The notes: generated by a model not told the origin, from the sequence alone. Numbered from the stretch's first letter, positions 7,367 to 16,765 are shown. The stretch: 64,000 nt of DNA from Methylocystis sp. Sn-Cys (GCF_016745395.1 NZ_JAERVJ010000003.1:124001-188000), one strand, 5' to 3'. Numbers and translations: made by a program.

Positions 7367-8623
7367 TCAGGCTTCGACTTTCTCGATTTCGCTCGTGAAG
7401 GCGCAGATGCGCGGCGCGATGTCGCGGCGGAAGCGCGAGCCGTTGAAGACGCCGTAATGGCCGACGCCCAATTGCAGATGATGCGCCTTACGCGCATCGG
7501 GGATGCCGGGGCAGAGCGCTTGCGCCGCGTAGGTCTGGCCGACGCCTGAAATATCGTCCTTCTCGCCCTCGACGGTCAGCAGCGCCGTGCGGCGGATCGC
7601 CGCGAGGTCGATAAGCTCGCCGCGATGGCGCAACAGGCCGAGCGGCACCTCATGCCGGATGAAGACGTGCTCGACCGTCTGCAAATAGAATTCGGCGGTG
7701 AGGTCCATCACCGCGAGATATTCATCGTAGAAATCGCGGTGCTTTTCGGCCGAGTCGCCGTCGCCTTCGACGAGATGGTTGAACATTTCGAGATGCGCCG
7801 AGACATGGCGCTCGATGTTCATCGCCATGAAGCCCGAAAGCTGCAGAAAGCCCGGATAGACCTCGCGGCCCATGCCGGCATGCGGGAAGGGCACGGTGTG
7901 GATGCAGTGACGACGGAACCAGTCGATGCCGCGCTTCTCGGCGAGCTGGTTCACGGCCGTGGGATTCACGCGCGGATCGATTGGCCCGCCCATCAGCACC
8001 ATGGAGTCCGGCGCGGCGGGGTCATTCGCGGATTCCAACGCGGCGATGGCGCAGATCAGCGGGACAGAGGCCTGGCAGACGCCGAGCGTATGAACCGGCC
8101 TGCCGTCCTGCGCCAGATGGCGCAGCATGTCCTCGAGATAATCGATGTAGTCGTCGAGATCGAACCCGCCGTCTATCAGCGGCACGGTGCGGGCGTCGGC
8201 CCAGTCGGTAATGTAGACGTCGTGGGTCGGCAGAAAGGCTTCGACCGTGCCGCGCAGCAGCGTGGCGTAATGGCCCGACATGGGCGCGACGATCAGCAGC
8301 TTCGATTGCTTCGGCTCCTCGCCCTCGAAGGCCCGCTTGAAATGCAGCAGGCCGCAGAAGGGCTTGATCCAGACATGCTCCTCGACGATCGAGACCTCGA
8401 CGCCGTCGATGGTCGTCGTATCGAGTCCGAAGAGGGGCTTGCCGTAGCGGCGCGTCATGCGCTCGAAGAGCTCGGCGGAGGCGGCGATGCTGCGCCCGAA
8501 TGACGTATGCGAAAATGGGTTGAGAGGGCTCTTGATCGTATGGAGCAGGGCGTCGGTCGCCGCGCGCGCGGGCGCGAAGGCCAGATGCAGCATCTCATAA
8601 ACCTGGTACGACATACGGTCCAT
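7367..8623 (-). CDS. phaZ: Intracellular polyhydroxyalkanoate depolymerase
   Basis: A 418-residue cytoplasmic enzyme that degrades stored poly-3-hydroxybutyrate granules. The lipase-box equivalent reads GVCQAS, putting cysteine (about residue 183) where most hydrolases have serine. A nucleophilic cysteine is the known feature of the PhaZ1-type intracellular depolymerases. The N-terminal MSYQVYEMLHLAFAPARA block and the downstream GVGHYGVFNGSRF with the catalytic histidine are both typical. The ATG at 8623 is chosen because AGGAGA stands nine bases upstream; a GTG two codons earlier is too close. No PHA synthase is nearby. Presence of the gene implies carbon storage as PHB. Confidence 0.93.
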   Translation of the reverse strand: MDRMSYQVYEMLHLAFAPARAATDALLHTIKSPLNPFSHTSFGRSIAASAELFERMTRRYGKPLFGLDTTTIDGVEVSIVEEHVWIKPFCGLLHFKRAFEGEEPKQSKLLIVAPMSGHYATLLRGTVEAFLPTHDVYITDWADARTVPLIDGGFDLDDYIDYLEDMLRHLAQDGRPVHTLGVCQASVPLICAIAALESANDPAAPDSMVLMGGPIDPRVNPTAVNQLAEKRGIDWFRRHCIHTVPFPHAGMGREVYPGFLQLSGFMAMNIERHVSAHLEMFNHLVEGDGDSAEKHRDFYDEYLAVMDLTAEFYLQTVEHVFIRHEVPLGLLRHRGELIDLAAIRRTALLTVEGEKDDISGVGQTYAAQALCPGIPDARKAHHLQLGVGHYGVFNGSRFRRDIAPRICAFTSEIEKVEA

Positions 8624-8771
8624 AATCACGCGTCTCCTGGCGCTTCTACGCCTCCGTTATGTTGCGCTGCACAATCTCCCCTTAACATATTCGAATTCCG
8701 GGAAAATGAAAGGGCGAGCTCCATCCGGTTGTCCGGGGGAAAGGATCTCGCGTTTATCCTTGAAAAACAGA

Positions 8772-9731
8772 CTATCTAGCGCCCGCGAGGGCGCCGACGA
8801 CCATAATAAGCCAAAGCATGGCCAGCGCAGCCTTGTAAATCCTCAGGGCGCGAAAAATATCCTCAGCCGTCGCCTTGCGCCGTCCGGTCCCCAGGGTAGC
8901 GCCAACGATTTCGAGGTCGTGATAGCGGCGCGGACCGCCGAGCGAAAGTCCCAAGGCGCCGGCCATCGCCGCCTCCGGCCAGCCGGCATTGGGCGAGGCG
9001 TGCTTGGAGGCGTCGCGCAAGGCGGTCTCATAGGCGTCCCGCGCCGGCGCGCCGGTCGCCCATGCGGCTGCGACGATTAGCCCTGCCGCCAAGCGGGCGG
9101 GCATCAGGTTGAAAAGATCGTCGCAGCGCGCCGCCGCCCAGCCGAAAGCAAGATAGCGCGCGGATTTGTGGCCGATCATGCTGTCGGCGGTGTTGACCAC
9201 TTTGTAGAGCAGCGCGCCGGGCAGGCCGAAGAGCGCGAGAAACAGCGCCGGCGCGACGACGCCGTCGGAGAAATTTTCGGCAAGACTTTCGATCGCCGCG
9301 CGGGCGACGCCGGCTTCGTCGAGCAGGGTAACGTCGCGGCCCACAATTTTACCGACCTCGCGGTGCCCATCGTCGAGCGAGCGGGAAAGCCCACGCGCGA
9401 CGTCGGCCACATGGGCGTAGAGGCTCCTTTGCGCGAGGAGGCTCGATGCGAGGACGGCGAGCGCGATCCAGCCGTAAGGGAGCGAGAGGGCGAGGCTTTC
9501 GATAATCGAACCGGCGACGAGCGCGGTCGCGGCGAGCGCGACGAGCGCGGCGGCGCCCTTGGCGCGGCGCAGAGTGAAGGGGTCGCTTTCAAGATTGAGG
9601 CGCTTGTCGAGCGCTAGGATGAGCGCGCCCGCCCATGTGACAGGGTGGCCGACGCGGCGGAAGAGCCGGTCCGGATAGCCGCAGAGAGCTTCGATGGCGA
9701 GCGCGAGGAGCGCGGTGGCGGCGTTGGTCAT
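8772..9731 (-). CDS. cobD: Adenosylcobinamide-phosphate synthase
   Basis: A 319-residue membrane enzyme (CobD/CbiB) that joins adenosylcobyric acid to an aminopropanol arm late in cobalamin synthesis. The conserved N-terminal EALCGYPDRLFRRVGHPVTW is visible. So are the later ESLAENFSDGVVAPALF and NTADSMIGHKS segments, with several hydrophobic helices between. The start at 9731 (MTNAATALLALAIEAL) is preferred to an in-frame extension that would begin at the edge of a repeat. Two further cobalamin genes, cbiD and cobU, lie on the opposite strand within 3 kb, making a loose B12 cluster. Confidence 0.93.
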   Translation of the reverse strand: MTNAATALLALAIEALCGYPDRLFRRVGHPVTWAGALILALDKRLNLESDPFTLRRAKGAAALVALAATALVAGSIIESLALSLPYGWIALAVLASSLLAQRSLYAHVADVARGLSRSLDDGHREVGKIVGRDVTLLDEAGVARAAIESLAENFSDGVVAPALFLALFGLPGALLYKVVNTADSMIGHKSARYLAFGWAAARCDDLFNLMPARLAAGLIVAAAWATGAPARDAYETALRDASKHASPNAGWPEAAMAGALGLSLGGPRRYHDLEIVGATLGTGRRKATAEDIFRALRIYKAALAMLWLIMVVGALAGAR

Positions 9732-9761
9732 GCGGTCGTCAGCAACGACCCATGACGACGA

Positions 9762-9958
9762 CCCTGTCATTCCCGACGCGCGCGCAGCGGGCGATCGGGA
9801 ATCCAGAGCCGAAGGCGCGCGCGGTCACCCTGGATTCCCGGTCAGGCCTTCGGCCCGCCAGGAATGACAACCCCGTCATTGCGAGGAGCGGAAGCGACGA
9901 AGCAATCCAGGAGCCGTGATGGCGCTCTGGATTGCTTCGCTTTGCTCGCAATGACGGA
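9762..9958. repeat. Tandem type B and type A palindromic repeats
   Basis: A type B unit (GTCATTCCCGACGC ... GCCAGGAATGAC) is followed within a few bases by a type A unit (GTCATTGCGAGG ... CTCGCAATGAC, 9875-9956). Here the two are in tandem rather than nested. Confidence 0.85.
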
Positions 9959-9971
9959 TGCGCCACGCCCT

Positions 9972-10529
9972 TTATCGCCCGAACAGCCCAGTTATGGACG
10001 CCTTGGCCAGCGCATTGCCGTTGATGGTGAAGCCGGCGACCGCCGTGCGGCCGTGCGCCGCGTCGCCGAGCTTGTCGATCTTCAGCGCATAGACCGTGAA
10101 AATGTAGCGATGCGGCTTGCCGGGCGGCGGGCAGGGGCCGCCATAGGCCTTCTCGCCGAAATCGGTTTCGAGCTGATGGGCGCCGGGCGGCAGCTTCTTG
10201 CCCGAGGCGTCGCCGGCGCCCTGCGCCAGGCTGCGCACGTCCGGCGGAATATCGACAACGAGCCAGTGCCAGAAGCCGGCGCCGCCCGTCGGCGCATCGG
10301 GATCGTGGACAAGCACGGCGAAGCTCTTCGTGCCGGCCGGCGGGTCGGTCCAGTTGAGCGCGGGCGAGAGATTGCCGCCCGTGCAGCCGAAGGAGTTGTA
10401 GACATGTTTCATGTCAATGGTCTTGCCCTCGGCGAGGTCCGGACTTTTCAGCTCGAAGGCCTGCGCGCCGCCGGCGTCCGCCGCCGCGAGCGCCGCAAAG
10501 GCGAAGAAGGACGAAAGGCTGCGTCTCAT
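9972..10529 (-). CDS. Exported YbhB/YbcL (PEBP-like) protein
   Basis: A 185-residue protein of the phosphatidylethanolamine-binding, Raf-kinase-inhibitor-like family. An N-terminal signal (MRRSLSSFFAFAALAAADAG) indicates export to the periplasm. The family core is visible as GGNLSPALNWTDPPAGTKSF, VHDPDAPTGGAGFWHWLVVD and the C-terminal YIFTVYALKI. The bacterial members' physiological ligand is not settled. It lies between cobD and cbiD on the minus strand; no functional link to cobalamin is evident. Confidence 0.9.
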   Translation of the reverse strand: MRRSLSSFFAFAALAAADAGGAQAFELKSPDLAEGKTIDMKHVYNSFGCTGGNLSPALNWTDPPAGTKSFAVLVHDPDAPTGGAGFWHWLVVDIPPDVRSLAQGAGDASGKKLPPGAHQLETDFGEKAYGGPCPPPGKPHRYIFTVYALKIDKLGDAAHGRTAVAGFTINGNALAKASITGLFGR

Positions 10530-10620
10530 GGGCCAAGCTCCTGTCGAATGAAACCGGCGCTCCTTTTAGCGGATCGTTCGGCCGGTGTCGCGTTGCGCCG
10601 CTAATTGCTAAAGAAGACGC

Positions 10621-11733
10621 ATGACAGACGCGCCAAAAGATCGACCGCTGCGCCGGGGCTGGACCACCGGCGCCTGCGCCACGGCGGCGACGCGCGCGGC
10701 TTATCAAGCGCTTCTCACGGGCGCGCCGCCGCCGGACCCTGTGGAAATCGCTCTACCCTCCGGCAAGCGCGTCGCCTTCGCGCTGGCGGAGTTTACGCGC
10801 GGCGATGATTTTGCCCGCGCCGGCGTCGTGAAGGACGCCGGCGACGACCCGGACGTCACCCATGGCGCGTTGATCCGCGCCACTGTCCGCCGCGCGGCGC
10901 CGGGCGCGGGAGTGTCTTTCAAGGCGGGGGAGGGCGTGGGCGTGATCACGCGTCCCGGCCTGCCGTTGCCGCCGGGAGAGCCCGCCATCAATCCCGTGCC
11001 GCGCCAGATGATGCGCCAGACAATCGCGGAGGCTGCTTCGCGGCTCGGCGTTGGCGCAGACGCCGAAATCGAGATTTCCATTCCCGGCGGCGAGGAGATG
11101 GCGAAACATACGCTCAACGGACGCCTGGGCATTATCGGCGGCCTGTCTGTTCTCGGCACGACGGGCATCGTCACGCCTTTCTCCTGCGCGGCCTGGATCG
11201 ACAGCATTCATCGCGGCGTCGATGTCGCGCGCGCGAGCGGCCTCACGCATATTGCGGGAACGACAGGCTCGACGTCGGAAGCTGCGGTGAAGAAGCTCTA
11301 TGATTTGCCGGACGCCGCGCTGATCGAAATGGGCGATTTCGTCGGCGGTTTCTTAAAATATCTGCGCACGCATCCGGTCGCGCGCGTCACGATCGGCGGT
11401 GGATTTGCGAAGATGACCAAGCTCGCGCAGGGCCGGTTGGATTTGCATTCTGGCAGGTCGAGCGTGGATTTCGCGCGGCTTGCGCAGAGCGCGCGGGCGG
11501 CCGGCGCGAGTGATGAGATTGCGCGCGAGATCGAAGATGCAAACAGCGCGTTGGAGGCGTTGCAGATCGCGCAGCGTGCGCATGTCGATCTCGCGGGTGA
11601 AATCGCCAGGCTTGCCTATGCGACAGCGGCGCAGACGCTGGGCGCCAGCGAAACAGAGGTCGAGGTGATCGTCTTCGATCGCGAGGGCGGCCTTTTGGCG
11701 CGCACCGGATTCAAAAGAGCCGAGCATGTCTAA
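10621..11733 (+). CDS. cbiD: Cobalt-precorrin-5B (C1)-methyltransferase
   Basis: A 370-residue CbiD that methylates C-1 of the corrin ring during cobalamin synthesis. It begins with the family signature RRGWTTGACATAATRAAYQA and carries the following conserved blocks GVGVITRPGLPLPPGEPAINPVPR (split here for length) and GTTGIVTPFSCAAW. CbiD is classically from the early-cobalt route; its presence in an alphaproteobacterium suggests a hybrid route, as CobF or CobG are not in view. No cobalamin riboswitch is recognisable upstream. A repeat pair separates it from cobU. Confidence 0.95.
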   Translation: MTDAPKDRPLRRGWTTGACATAATRAAYQALLTGAPPPDPVEIALPSGKRVAFALAEFTRGDDFARAGVVKDAGDDPDVTHGALIRATVRRAAPGAGVSFKAGEGVGVITRPGLPLPPGEPAINPVPRQMMRQTIAEAASRLGVGADAEIEISIPGGEEMAKHTLNGRLGIIGGLSVLGTTGIVTPFSCAAWIDSIHRGVDVARASGLTHIAGTTGSTSEAAVKKLYDLPDAALIEMGDFVGGFLKYLRTHPVARVTIGGGFAKMTKLAQGRLDLHSGRSSVDFARLAQSARAAGASDEIAREIEDANSALEALQIAQRAHVDLAGEIARLAYATAAQTLGASETEVEVIVFDREGGLLARTGFKRAEHV

Positions 11734-11749
11734 TACGGATTTCACTCCA

Positions 11750-11970
11750 TTGGCTCGGTGTCATTCCCGACGCTCGCAAAGCGAGCGATCGGGAATCCAG
11801 CGCCGAACCAGCGCACTTATGGCTCTGGATTCCCGGTCGGGCTTTCAGCCCGCCGGGAATGACGGGTGGCATGACCGCAAGGGCCCGTCTTTGCGAGGAG
11901 CCGGAGGCGACGAAGCAATCCAGAGTCTCCGCGCGGCTGCTGGATTGCTTTGCTTCGCTCGCAATGACGG
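11750..11970. repeat. Tandem type B and type A palindromic repeats
   Basis: A type B unit starts about 20 bases after the cbiD stop (GTGTCATTCCCGACGCTCGC ... CCGCCGGGAATGAC). A type A unit follows (11886-11969), its left arm slightly decayed (GTCTTTGCGAGG). The type A end lies seven bases before the cobU ATG. Confidence 0.85.
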
Positions 11971-11976
11971 TGCGCG

Positions 11977-12495
11977 ATGATTGAGAATCCGCGTCTCACT
12001 TTCGTCCTCGGCGGCGCGCGTTCGGGCAAGAGCGCCTATGCCGAAAGCCTCGTGATGGCGCATCCCGGGCCGTGGACCTATATTGCGACGGCGCAAGCCT
12101 TCGACGATGAGATGCGCGCGCGCATCGCGACGCATCAGGCGCGTCGTGGCGGCGAGTGGCGCACCGTCGAGGCGCCGCAGCATTTGCCCGAGGCGATTAG
12201 CGCCGCGCCCGCGGATTTGCCGCTGCTGATCGATTGCCTTGCCATCTGGCTCTCCAACAGAATGTTTGTCGAAGCCGATCTTATTGCGGATCGCGCCGCC
12301 CTGGTCGCCGCTTTATCTGCGCGCGAGGCGCCGACGGTCGTGGTGTCGCCGGAGGTGGGACTGTCGATCGTGCCCGAAAACGCGCTCGCCCGCGCCTTCC
12401 GCGACGCGGCCGGCCTGCTGCATCAGGAGGTCGCAAGGATCGCTAAGGATGTGGCGCTGGTTGTGGCTGGGTATCCGATGAAGGTGAAGTCGTGA
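11977..12495 (+). CDS. cobU: Bifunctional adenosylcobinamide kinase / guanylyltransferase
   Basis: A 172-residue CobU/CobP enzyme that phosphorylates adenosylcobinamide and transfers GMP to it. The P-loop GGARSGKS is at residues 12-19. The WRTVEAP segment, LLIDCLAIWLSNRM and SPEVGLSIVPENALARAFRD blocks all match the family. Length is normal. It sits downstream of cbiD in the same direction, but a 240-base repeat-filled gap separates them, so co-transcription is uncertain. Confidence 0.95.
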   Translation: MIENPRLTFVLGGARSGKSAYAESLVMAHPGPWTYIATAQAFDDEMRARIATHQARRGGEWRTVEAPQHLPEAISAAPADLPLLIDCLAIWLSNRMFVEADLIADRAALVAALSAREAPTVVVSPEVGLSIVPENALARAFRDAAGLLHQEVARIAKDVALVVAGYPMKVKS

Positions 12496-12497
12496 GA

Positions 12498-12622
12498 GCC
12501 CCCTCCCTGTCCCTCCCCCGCTAAAGCGGGAGAGGGGACGCTCGCGATCCGCATTCTCGATGATGGCGACAACCCGCTCCCTCTCCCACGAAGTGGGGGA
12601 GGGCTGGGGAGGGGGCGCTAAG
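12498..12622. repeat. Type D palindromic repeat, variant
   Basis: CCCCCTCCCTGTCCCTCCCC, CGCTAAAGCGGGAGAGGGG and CCCTCTCCCACGAAGTGGGG with GAGGGCTGGGGAGGGGGC form two hairpins between the convergent 3' ends of cobU and metY. It may act as a two-way transcription end. Confidence 0.7.
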
Positions 12623-12631
12623 TCGAGGGGG

Positions 12632-13930
12632 TCAAACCCCCGCCGCTTTCAGCCCCTTCTCCAAATCGGCGAGAATATCGTCGATATGCTCGAGGCCGAT
12701 CGAAAGCCGCACATAGCCGGGCGTCACGCCGCTCGCGAGCTGCGCTTCCTCGCCGAGCTGCGAATGCGTCGTTGTTGCGGGATGGATCGCGAGGCTGCGT
12801 GCGTCGCCGATATTGGCGACGTGATAGAACATCTCCAGCGCGTCGATGAAACGCCGGCCGGCGTCTGCGCCGCCCTTGAGTTCGAAGCCGATGAGCGCGC
12901 CATAGCCGCCCTTGAGAAATTTGTCGGCGCGGGCGCGCGTTTCGCCGCTCTGATGCGAGGGATAGATGACTTTCGTGATCTCGCTACGCTGGCCGAGGAA
13001 ATCTGCGACCTTTTGCGCATTGCTCACATGGCGCTCCATGCGCAGCGTGAGGGTTTCGATCCCCTGCAAGGTCAGAAACGCGTTGAAGGGCGAGGGCGCG
13101 GAGCCGAGATCGCGCAGCAGCGTCGTGCGCGCCTTGATGATATAGGCGATGGGACCGAGCGCCTTGACCGCCTCGACCCACACGGCGCCGTGATAGCTCG
13201 GATCAGGCGTATTGAGCGCCGGCTGGCGCGCCGGGAACTTCTCCCAGTCGAAATTGCCGCCGTCGATAATGGCGCCGCCGATCGACGTTCCGTGGCCGCC
13301 GAGATATTTCGTCGTGGAATAGACGACGATCGCCGCGCCGTGATCGAAGGGGCGTGCAAGAAGCGGCGCCGCCGTATTGTCCATGATGAGCGGAACGCCA
13401 TATTCGCGGCCGATCGCCGCCACTTCTGCAATCGGGAAGACTTCGAGCTTCGGGTTGGGAAGCGTCTCGGCGTAATAGGCGCGGGTGCGCTCGTCCGTGG
13501 CGCGGCGGAAATTCTCGGGGTCGGCGGGATCGACGAAGCGCACCTCGATGCCCTGGTCCTTTAACGTATTGGCGAAGAGATTCCAGGTGCCGCCGTAAAG
13601 ACCGGTGGAGGACACGACATTGTCGCCGACGCGCGCGATGTTCTGGATCGCGAAGGCCGAAGCCGCCTGGCCGGAGGAAAGCGCCAGCGCGGCGACGCCG
13701 CCTTCGAGCGCGGCGAGGCGCGCTTCCAGAACGTCGGTCGTCGGGTTGCCGATGCGCGTATAGATCGGCCCGAGCTCCTTCAAGGCGAAAAGATTGGCGG
13801 CGTGCTCGGCGTCGCGGAATTGATAGGATGTCGTCTGATAGATCGGCACGGCGACGGCGCCAGTAGACTTATCCGCGCGCCAGCCTGCATGAAGCGCAAG
13901 CGTTTCAGGATGTTTTGATTCGATGGCCAT
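12632..13930 (-). CDS. metY: O-acetylhomoserine sulfhydrylase (aminocarboxypropyltransferase)
   Basis: A 432-residue PLP enzyme of the Cys/Met metabolism family that makes homocysteine from O-acetylhomoserine and sulfide. The N-terminal ETLALHAGW and PIYQTTSYQF, the GNPTTDVLEARLAALEGG block and the Schiff-base lysine in YSTTKYLGGHG (about Lys208) are typical. The start at 13930 is fixed by AGGAGGA eight bases upstream. MetZ or a cystathionine synthase are weaker alternatives; the long length (over 425 residues) and the GGHG motif favour MetY. Confidence 0.93.
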   Translation of the reverse strand: MAIESKHPETLALHAGWRADKSTGAVAVPIYQTTSYQFRDAEHAANLFALKELGPIYTRIGNPTTDVLEARLAALEGGVAALALSSGQAASAFAIQNIARVGDNVVSSTGLYGGTWNLFANTLKDQGIEVRFVDPADPENFRRATDERTRAYYAETLPNPKLEVFPIAEVAAIGREYGVPLIMDNTAAPLLARPFDHGAAIVVYSTTKYLGGHGTSIGGAIIDGGNFDWEKFPARQPALNTPDPSYHGAVWVEAVKALGPIAYIIKARTTLLRDLGSAPSPFNAFLTLQGIETLTLRMERHVSNAQKVADFLGQRSEITKVIYPSHQSGETRARADKFLKGGYGALIGFELKGGADAGRRFIDALEMFYHVANIGDARSLAIHPATTTHSQLGEEAQLASGVTPGYVRLSIGLEHIDDILADLEKGLKAAGV

Positions 13931-14071
13931 GGCAATTTCCTCCTGCAAAGCTCAATTAAACGAAAAACGCGGCGCAAGGCGATCTTTTCTTGCCGGCTTT
14001 GGCGGCTCTCCCATCTAGGCTCTTGGGGCTTGCCCGGTCCGCCTCGGGGGGCGGCGGCAGGAGTGGACGCC

Positions 14072-14506
14072 ATGAAGAAGTTTGTCGTGATCTCCGCCCT
14101 TCTCGCGGCGGGCGCTTTTGCGCCGGCGCTCGCGCAGGATCAGGGAGATCCCAATCCGCCCGTCATCCCAGGGCCGCAGAAAAAACCCGCGATGAACGAG
14201 GAATCGGGCGGCGCCGGGCCGGCCGTCGTCTCGCAGGAAACCGGCGACGCTTCGGGCCCCGCAACGGCCGCCGGGTCGCATGGAGCCGGCGACACCTCGG
14301 GCCCCGCCGCGGGCACGAATGTGCAGCCGCCGACCGTGGTGCAGAAGGATAATCCGGAGGCGCAGAAACACGCGTCGCCTGCCGGCGTCGCGGGCCCGAG
14401 CGGAACGGCGGCGGGGTCGCCCGGCATCGAAGCCAAGCGCGGCACGCAGGGCGGGCGGGAATGGCTGCCGCCGGAGGAAATCCAGCGCAAGCGCCCCTCT
14501 ATGTAA
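14072..14506 (+). CDS. Hypothetical exported Gly/Ala/Pro-rich protein
   Basis: A 144-residue protein with a signal peptide (MKKFVVISALLAAGAFAPAL, cleavage after ALA) and a low-complexity mature part. GDASGPATAAGSHGAGDTSG shows an internal duplication of GD-[AT]-SGPA. The C-terminus GGREWLPPEEIQRKRPSM is more ordered. No cysteine or catalytic motif is seen in the mature chain, so a structural or unstructured periplasmic role is likely. A GGAG site stands upstream. Its last eight bases overlap the 3' end of the convergent ptrB gene. Confidence 0.65.
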   Translation: MKKFVVISALLAAGAFAPALAQDQGDPNPPVIPGPQKKPAMNEESGGAGPAVVSQETGDASGPATAAGSHGAGDTSGPAAGTNVQPPTVVQKDNPEAQKHASPAGVAGPSGTAAGSPGIEAKRGTQGGREWLPPEEIQRKRPSM

Positions 14507-16622
14507 GGCGCGCCGCGCAGGCGATGGCGAAGGCGTATTCGAGCGCCGTATCCTCCAGCGCCTCGAAACGGCCTGACGCGCCGGCGTGGCCCGCGCCCAT
14601 ATGCGTATGGAGCAGCACGGGCCCGCCGCCTGTCATGGTCGCGCGCAGCTTCGCGACCCACTTCAAGGGCTCCCAATAGGTCACACGCGGATCGGTCAGC
14701 CCCGCGATGGAGAGGATCGGCGGATAGTTCTGCGCGCGAATATTGTCGTAAGGGGAGTAAGAGGCGATCCGGTCATAGACCTCGGCGTCGGCGATCGGAT
14801 TGCCCCATTCGAGCCATTCGGGCGGCGTCAGCGGCAGGTCGTCGCGCAGCATGGTGTTGAGCACATCCACGAAGGGCACGCCGGCGATAACGCCCGCGAA
14901 AAGCTGCGGCGCCTCATTGACGATGGCGCCCATCAGCATCCCGCCCGCCGAGGCGCCTTGCGCGACAATGGCGCCTTCGCGCGTATAGCCGCAAGCGATG
15001 AGATGGCGGGCGCAGGCGATGAAGTCCGAGAAAGTGTTCGTCTTCTTATCGAGTTTGCCGTCTTCGTACCAGCTCCAGCCCTTATCGGTTCCACCGCGCG
15101 TATGCGCGAGCGCATAGACGAAGCCGCGATCGACGAGCGAGAGCGCATCCTCGTCGAAATCCGCCGCGAGCGAATGGCCATAGGCGCCGTAGCCGTAAAG
15201 CAGCAGCGGCGCGCCGTTTCCGCCAGGCGTGAAATCTGCGCGGTGCAGGAGCGTGACCGGGATGCTTTCGCCATCCTGCGCCGGCGCGAAGACGCGGCGC
15301 GTCACGTAATTCTTCGGATCGTGCCCGGAAGGAATTTCCTGCCGCTTGCGAAACACGCGCGTGCGCGCGCCCATGTCGTAGTCGTAGGTTTCTTCCGGCG
15401 TGGTCATGGACGCGTAGACGAAACGCAATTGCGTGGTGTCGAACTCGAGCCCGGCGTCGAGCTCCAGCGCATAGGCTTCTTCCTCGAAGGCGATGGCGTG
15501 CTCGTCATTGGTTTCGAGATCGCGCACGACAATGCGCGGCAACGAATTCTCGCGCAGCATCCACACCAGATAGCGCTTGAAGACCGTGAAGGTCACAATC
15601 ATGGCGCCGGCGCGCAGGGGGACGACATCGCGCCAATTGGCGCGCTGCGGCGCGTCGAGCGGCGCGACGCAAATGCGGAAGTCATCCGCGCCGTCGGCGT
15701 TGTTGTGGATATAGAGAAGCTCGCCGTGCGGCTCGACGCCGTAGCGCAACTTCGGCTCGCGCTTGGCGACGAGTCGCGGGCGCGCCTCGGCGTCGCGCAG
15801 ATCGACGAGCCAGCATTCGGAAGCGTCATGGCCGTGGATCGTGACGATGGCGAAGCGCCGGCAGCGGCTTTCGTCCAGTCCGACGAACCACGCGCTGTCC
15901 GTCTCTTCGAGTATGAGGCGGTCGCTCTTCGGATCGGCGCCGACGATATGGCGGAAGATTTGCGCCGTGCGATGGTTCTCGTCGACGCGCACATAACAAA
16001 ACGCCGTCGAGTCGGCGCTCCAGACGATGGAGCCGTCAGTGTCTTCAACGACGTCGTCGCGATCCTTGCCGTCGCAGAGCGCGCGCGTGCGAATGGCGTA
16101 AAGCTCGGAGCCCTTGTCGTCGACGCTCCAGGCGAGCTGCGCATGATCGGGCGATTGGGCGGTGTCGCCGATGTCGAAGAAGTCGTGGCCCTCCGCCAGC
16201 GCCTCGCCGTCGAGCAGCACGGTCTCCGGCCCGCCGTCGCGCGGCGTGCGGCAATAGAGCGGATGTTCCGCGCCGTCGCGGAAACGGCCGTAATAGGCGT
16301 AGGGGCCGTCCTTGTCGGGGACGTCCGCGTCGTCCTCCTTGATGCGGCCGCGCATTTCCGTCACCAGTGTCTTGCGCAGCTCTTTCAACGGCGCAACGAC
16401 CTTGGCGCAGTAAGCGTTCTCGGCTTTCACGAGCGCGGCGATGTCTTTTGGCAAAGTCTTCGGATCGCGCAGCACATCCCGCCAATTCTGCGCGGCGAGC
16501 CAAGTATAGCCGTCGTCCAGAACGCGATCATGGGTGGTTTTCTGAAAAGGGCGGCGTTCGGCGATCGGCGGCGTCGCGGTCAGATCGAATTGCGCCGAGC
16601 TTCTTTTCTTGATCTCGATCAT
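14499..16622 (-). CDS. ptrB: Oligopeptidase B (S9 family serine peptidase)
   Basis: A 707-residue prolyl-oligopeptidase-type enzyme that cleaves short peptides after basic residues in the cytoplasm. An N-terminal beta-propeller region precedes an alpha/beta-hydrolase domain. The nucleophile is in QGASAGGMLMG (Ser about 557). The histidine is in HMGAGHAGASGRF (about 678), and the family block YGYGAYGHSL is seen. The start at MIEIKKRSSAQF (16622) has AAGGGA upstream; a longer frame has no good site. Gene length and motifs are those of PtrB, with no sign of export. Confidence 0.93.
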   Translation of the reverse strand: MIEIKKRSSAQFDLTATPPIAERRPFQKTTHDRVLDDGYTWLAAQNWRDVLRDPKTLPKDIAALVKAENAYCAKVVAPLKELRKTLVTEMRGRIKEDDADVPDKDGPYAYYGRFRDGAEHPLYCRTPRDGGPETVLLDGEALAEGHDFFDIGDTAQSPDHAQLAWSVDDKGSELYAIRTRALCDGKDRDDVVEDTDGSIVWSADSTAFCYVRVDENHRTAQIFRHIVGADPKSDRLILEETDSAWFVGLDESRCRRFAIVTIHGHDASECWLVDLRDAEARPRLVAKREPKLRYGVEPHGELLYIHNNADGADDFRICVAPLDAPQRANWRDVVPLRAGAMIVTFTVFKRYLVWMLRENSLPRIVVRDLETNDEHAIAFEEEAYALELDAGLEFDTTQLRFVYASMTTPEETYDYDMGARTRVFRKRQEIPSGHDPKNYVTRRVFAPAQDGESIPVTLLHRADFTPGGNGAPLLLYGYGAYGHSLAADFDEDALSLVDRGFVYALAHTRGGTDKGWSWYEDGKLDKKTNTFSDFIACARHLIACGYTREGAIVAQGASAGGMLMGAIVNEAPQLFAGVIAGVPFVDVLNTMLRDDLPLTPPEWLEWGNPIADAEVYDRIASYSPYDNIRAQNYPPILSIAGLTDPRVTYWEPLKWVAKLRATMTGGGPVLLHTHMGAGHAGASGRFEALEDTALEYAFAIACAARLT

Positions 16623-16765
16623 ATTTCCCTTGTTTTCCAACTTGCTGGCGTTGTCGAGACATTTTCTCAAAAATGTCATAATCTTGGCCCGGCCACGCTC
16701 GCGTAAGCGTGTGGTCGAGGGAGTCACGAAGCCGCGCGGGCTTCAATAACAATAAAAGAGACGTC

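Noticed and set aside
10530-11976. Cobalamin riboswitch before cbiD or cobU
   Set aside because: No conserved B12-box-like core could be seen in the short leader of cbiD or in the repeat-filled leader of cobU.
13931-14071. SAM or SAH riboswitch before metY
   Set aside because: The leader is 140 bases shared with a divergent gene; some pairing is possible but no recognised core was found by eye.
14586-16706. A 706-codon forward open frame opposite oligopeptidase B
   Set aside because: It is antisense to a gene with catalytic motifs in place; composition is Arg/Ala/Asp-biased without domain structure.
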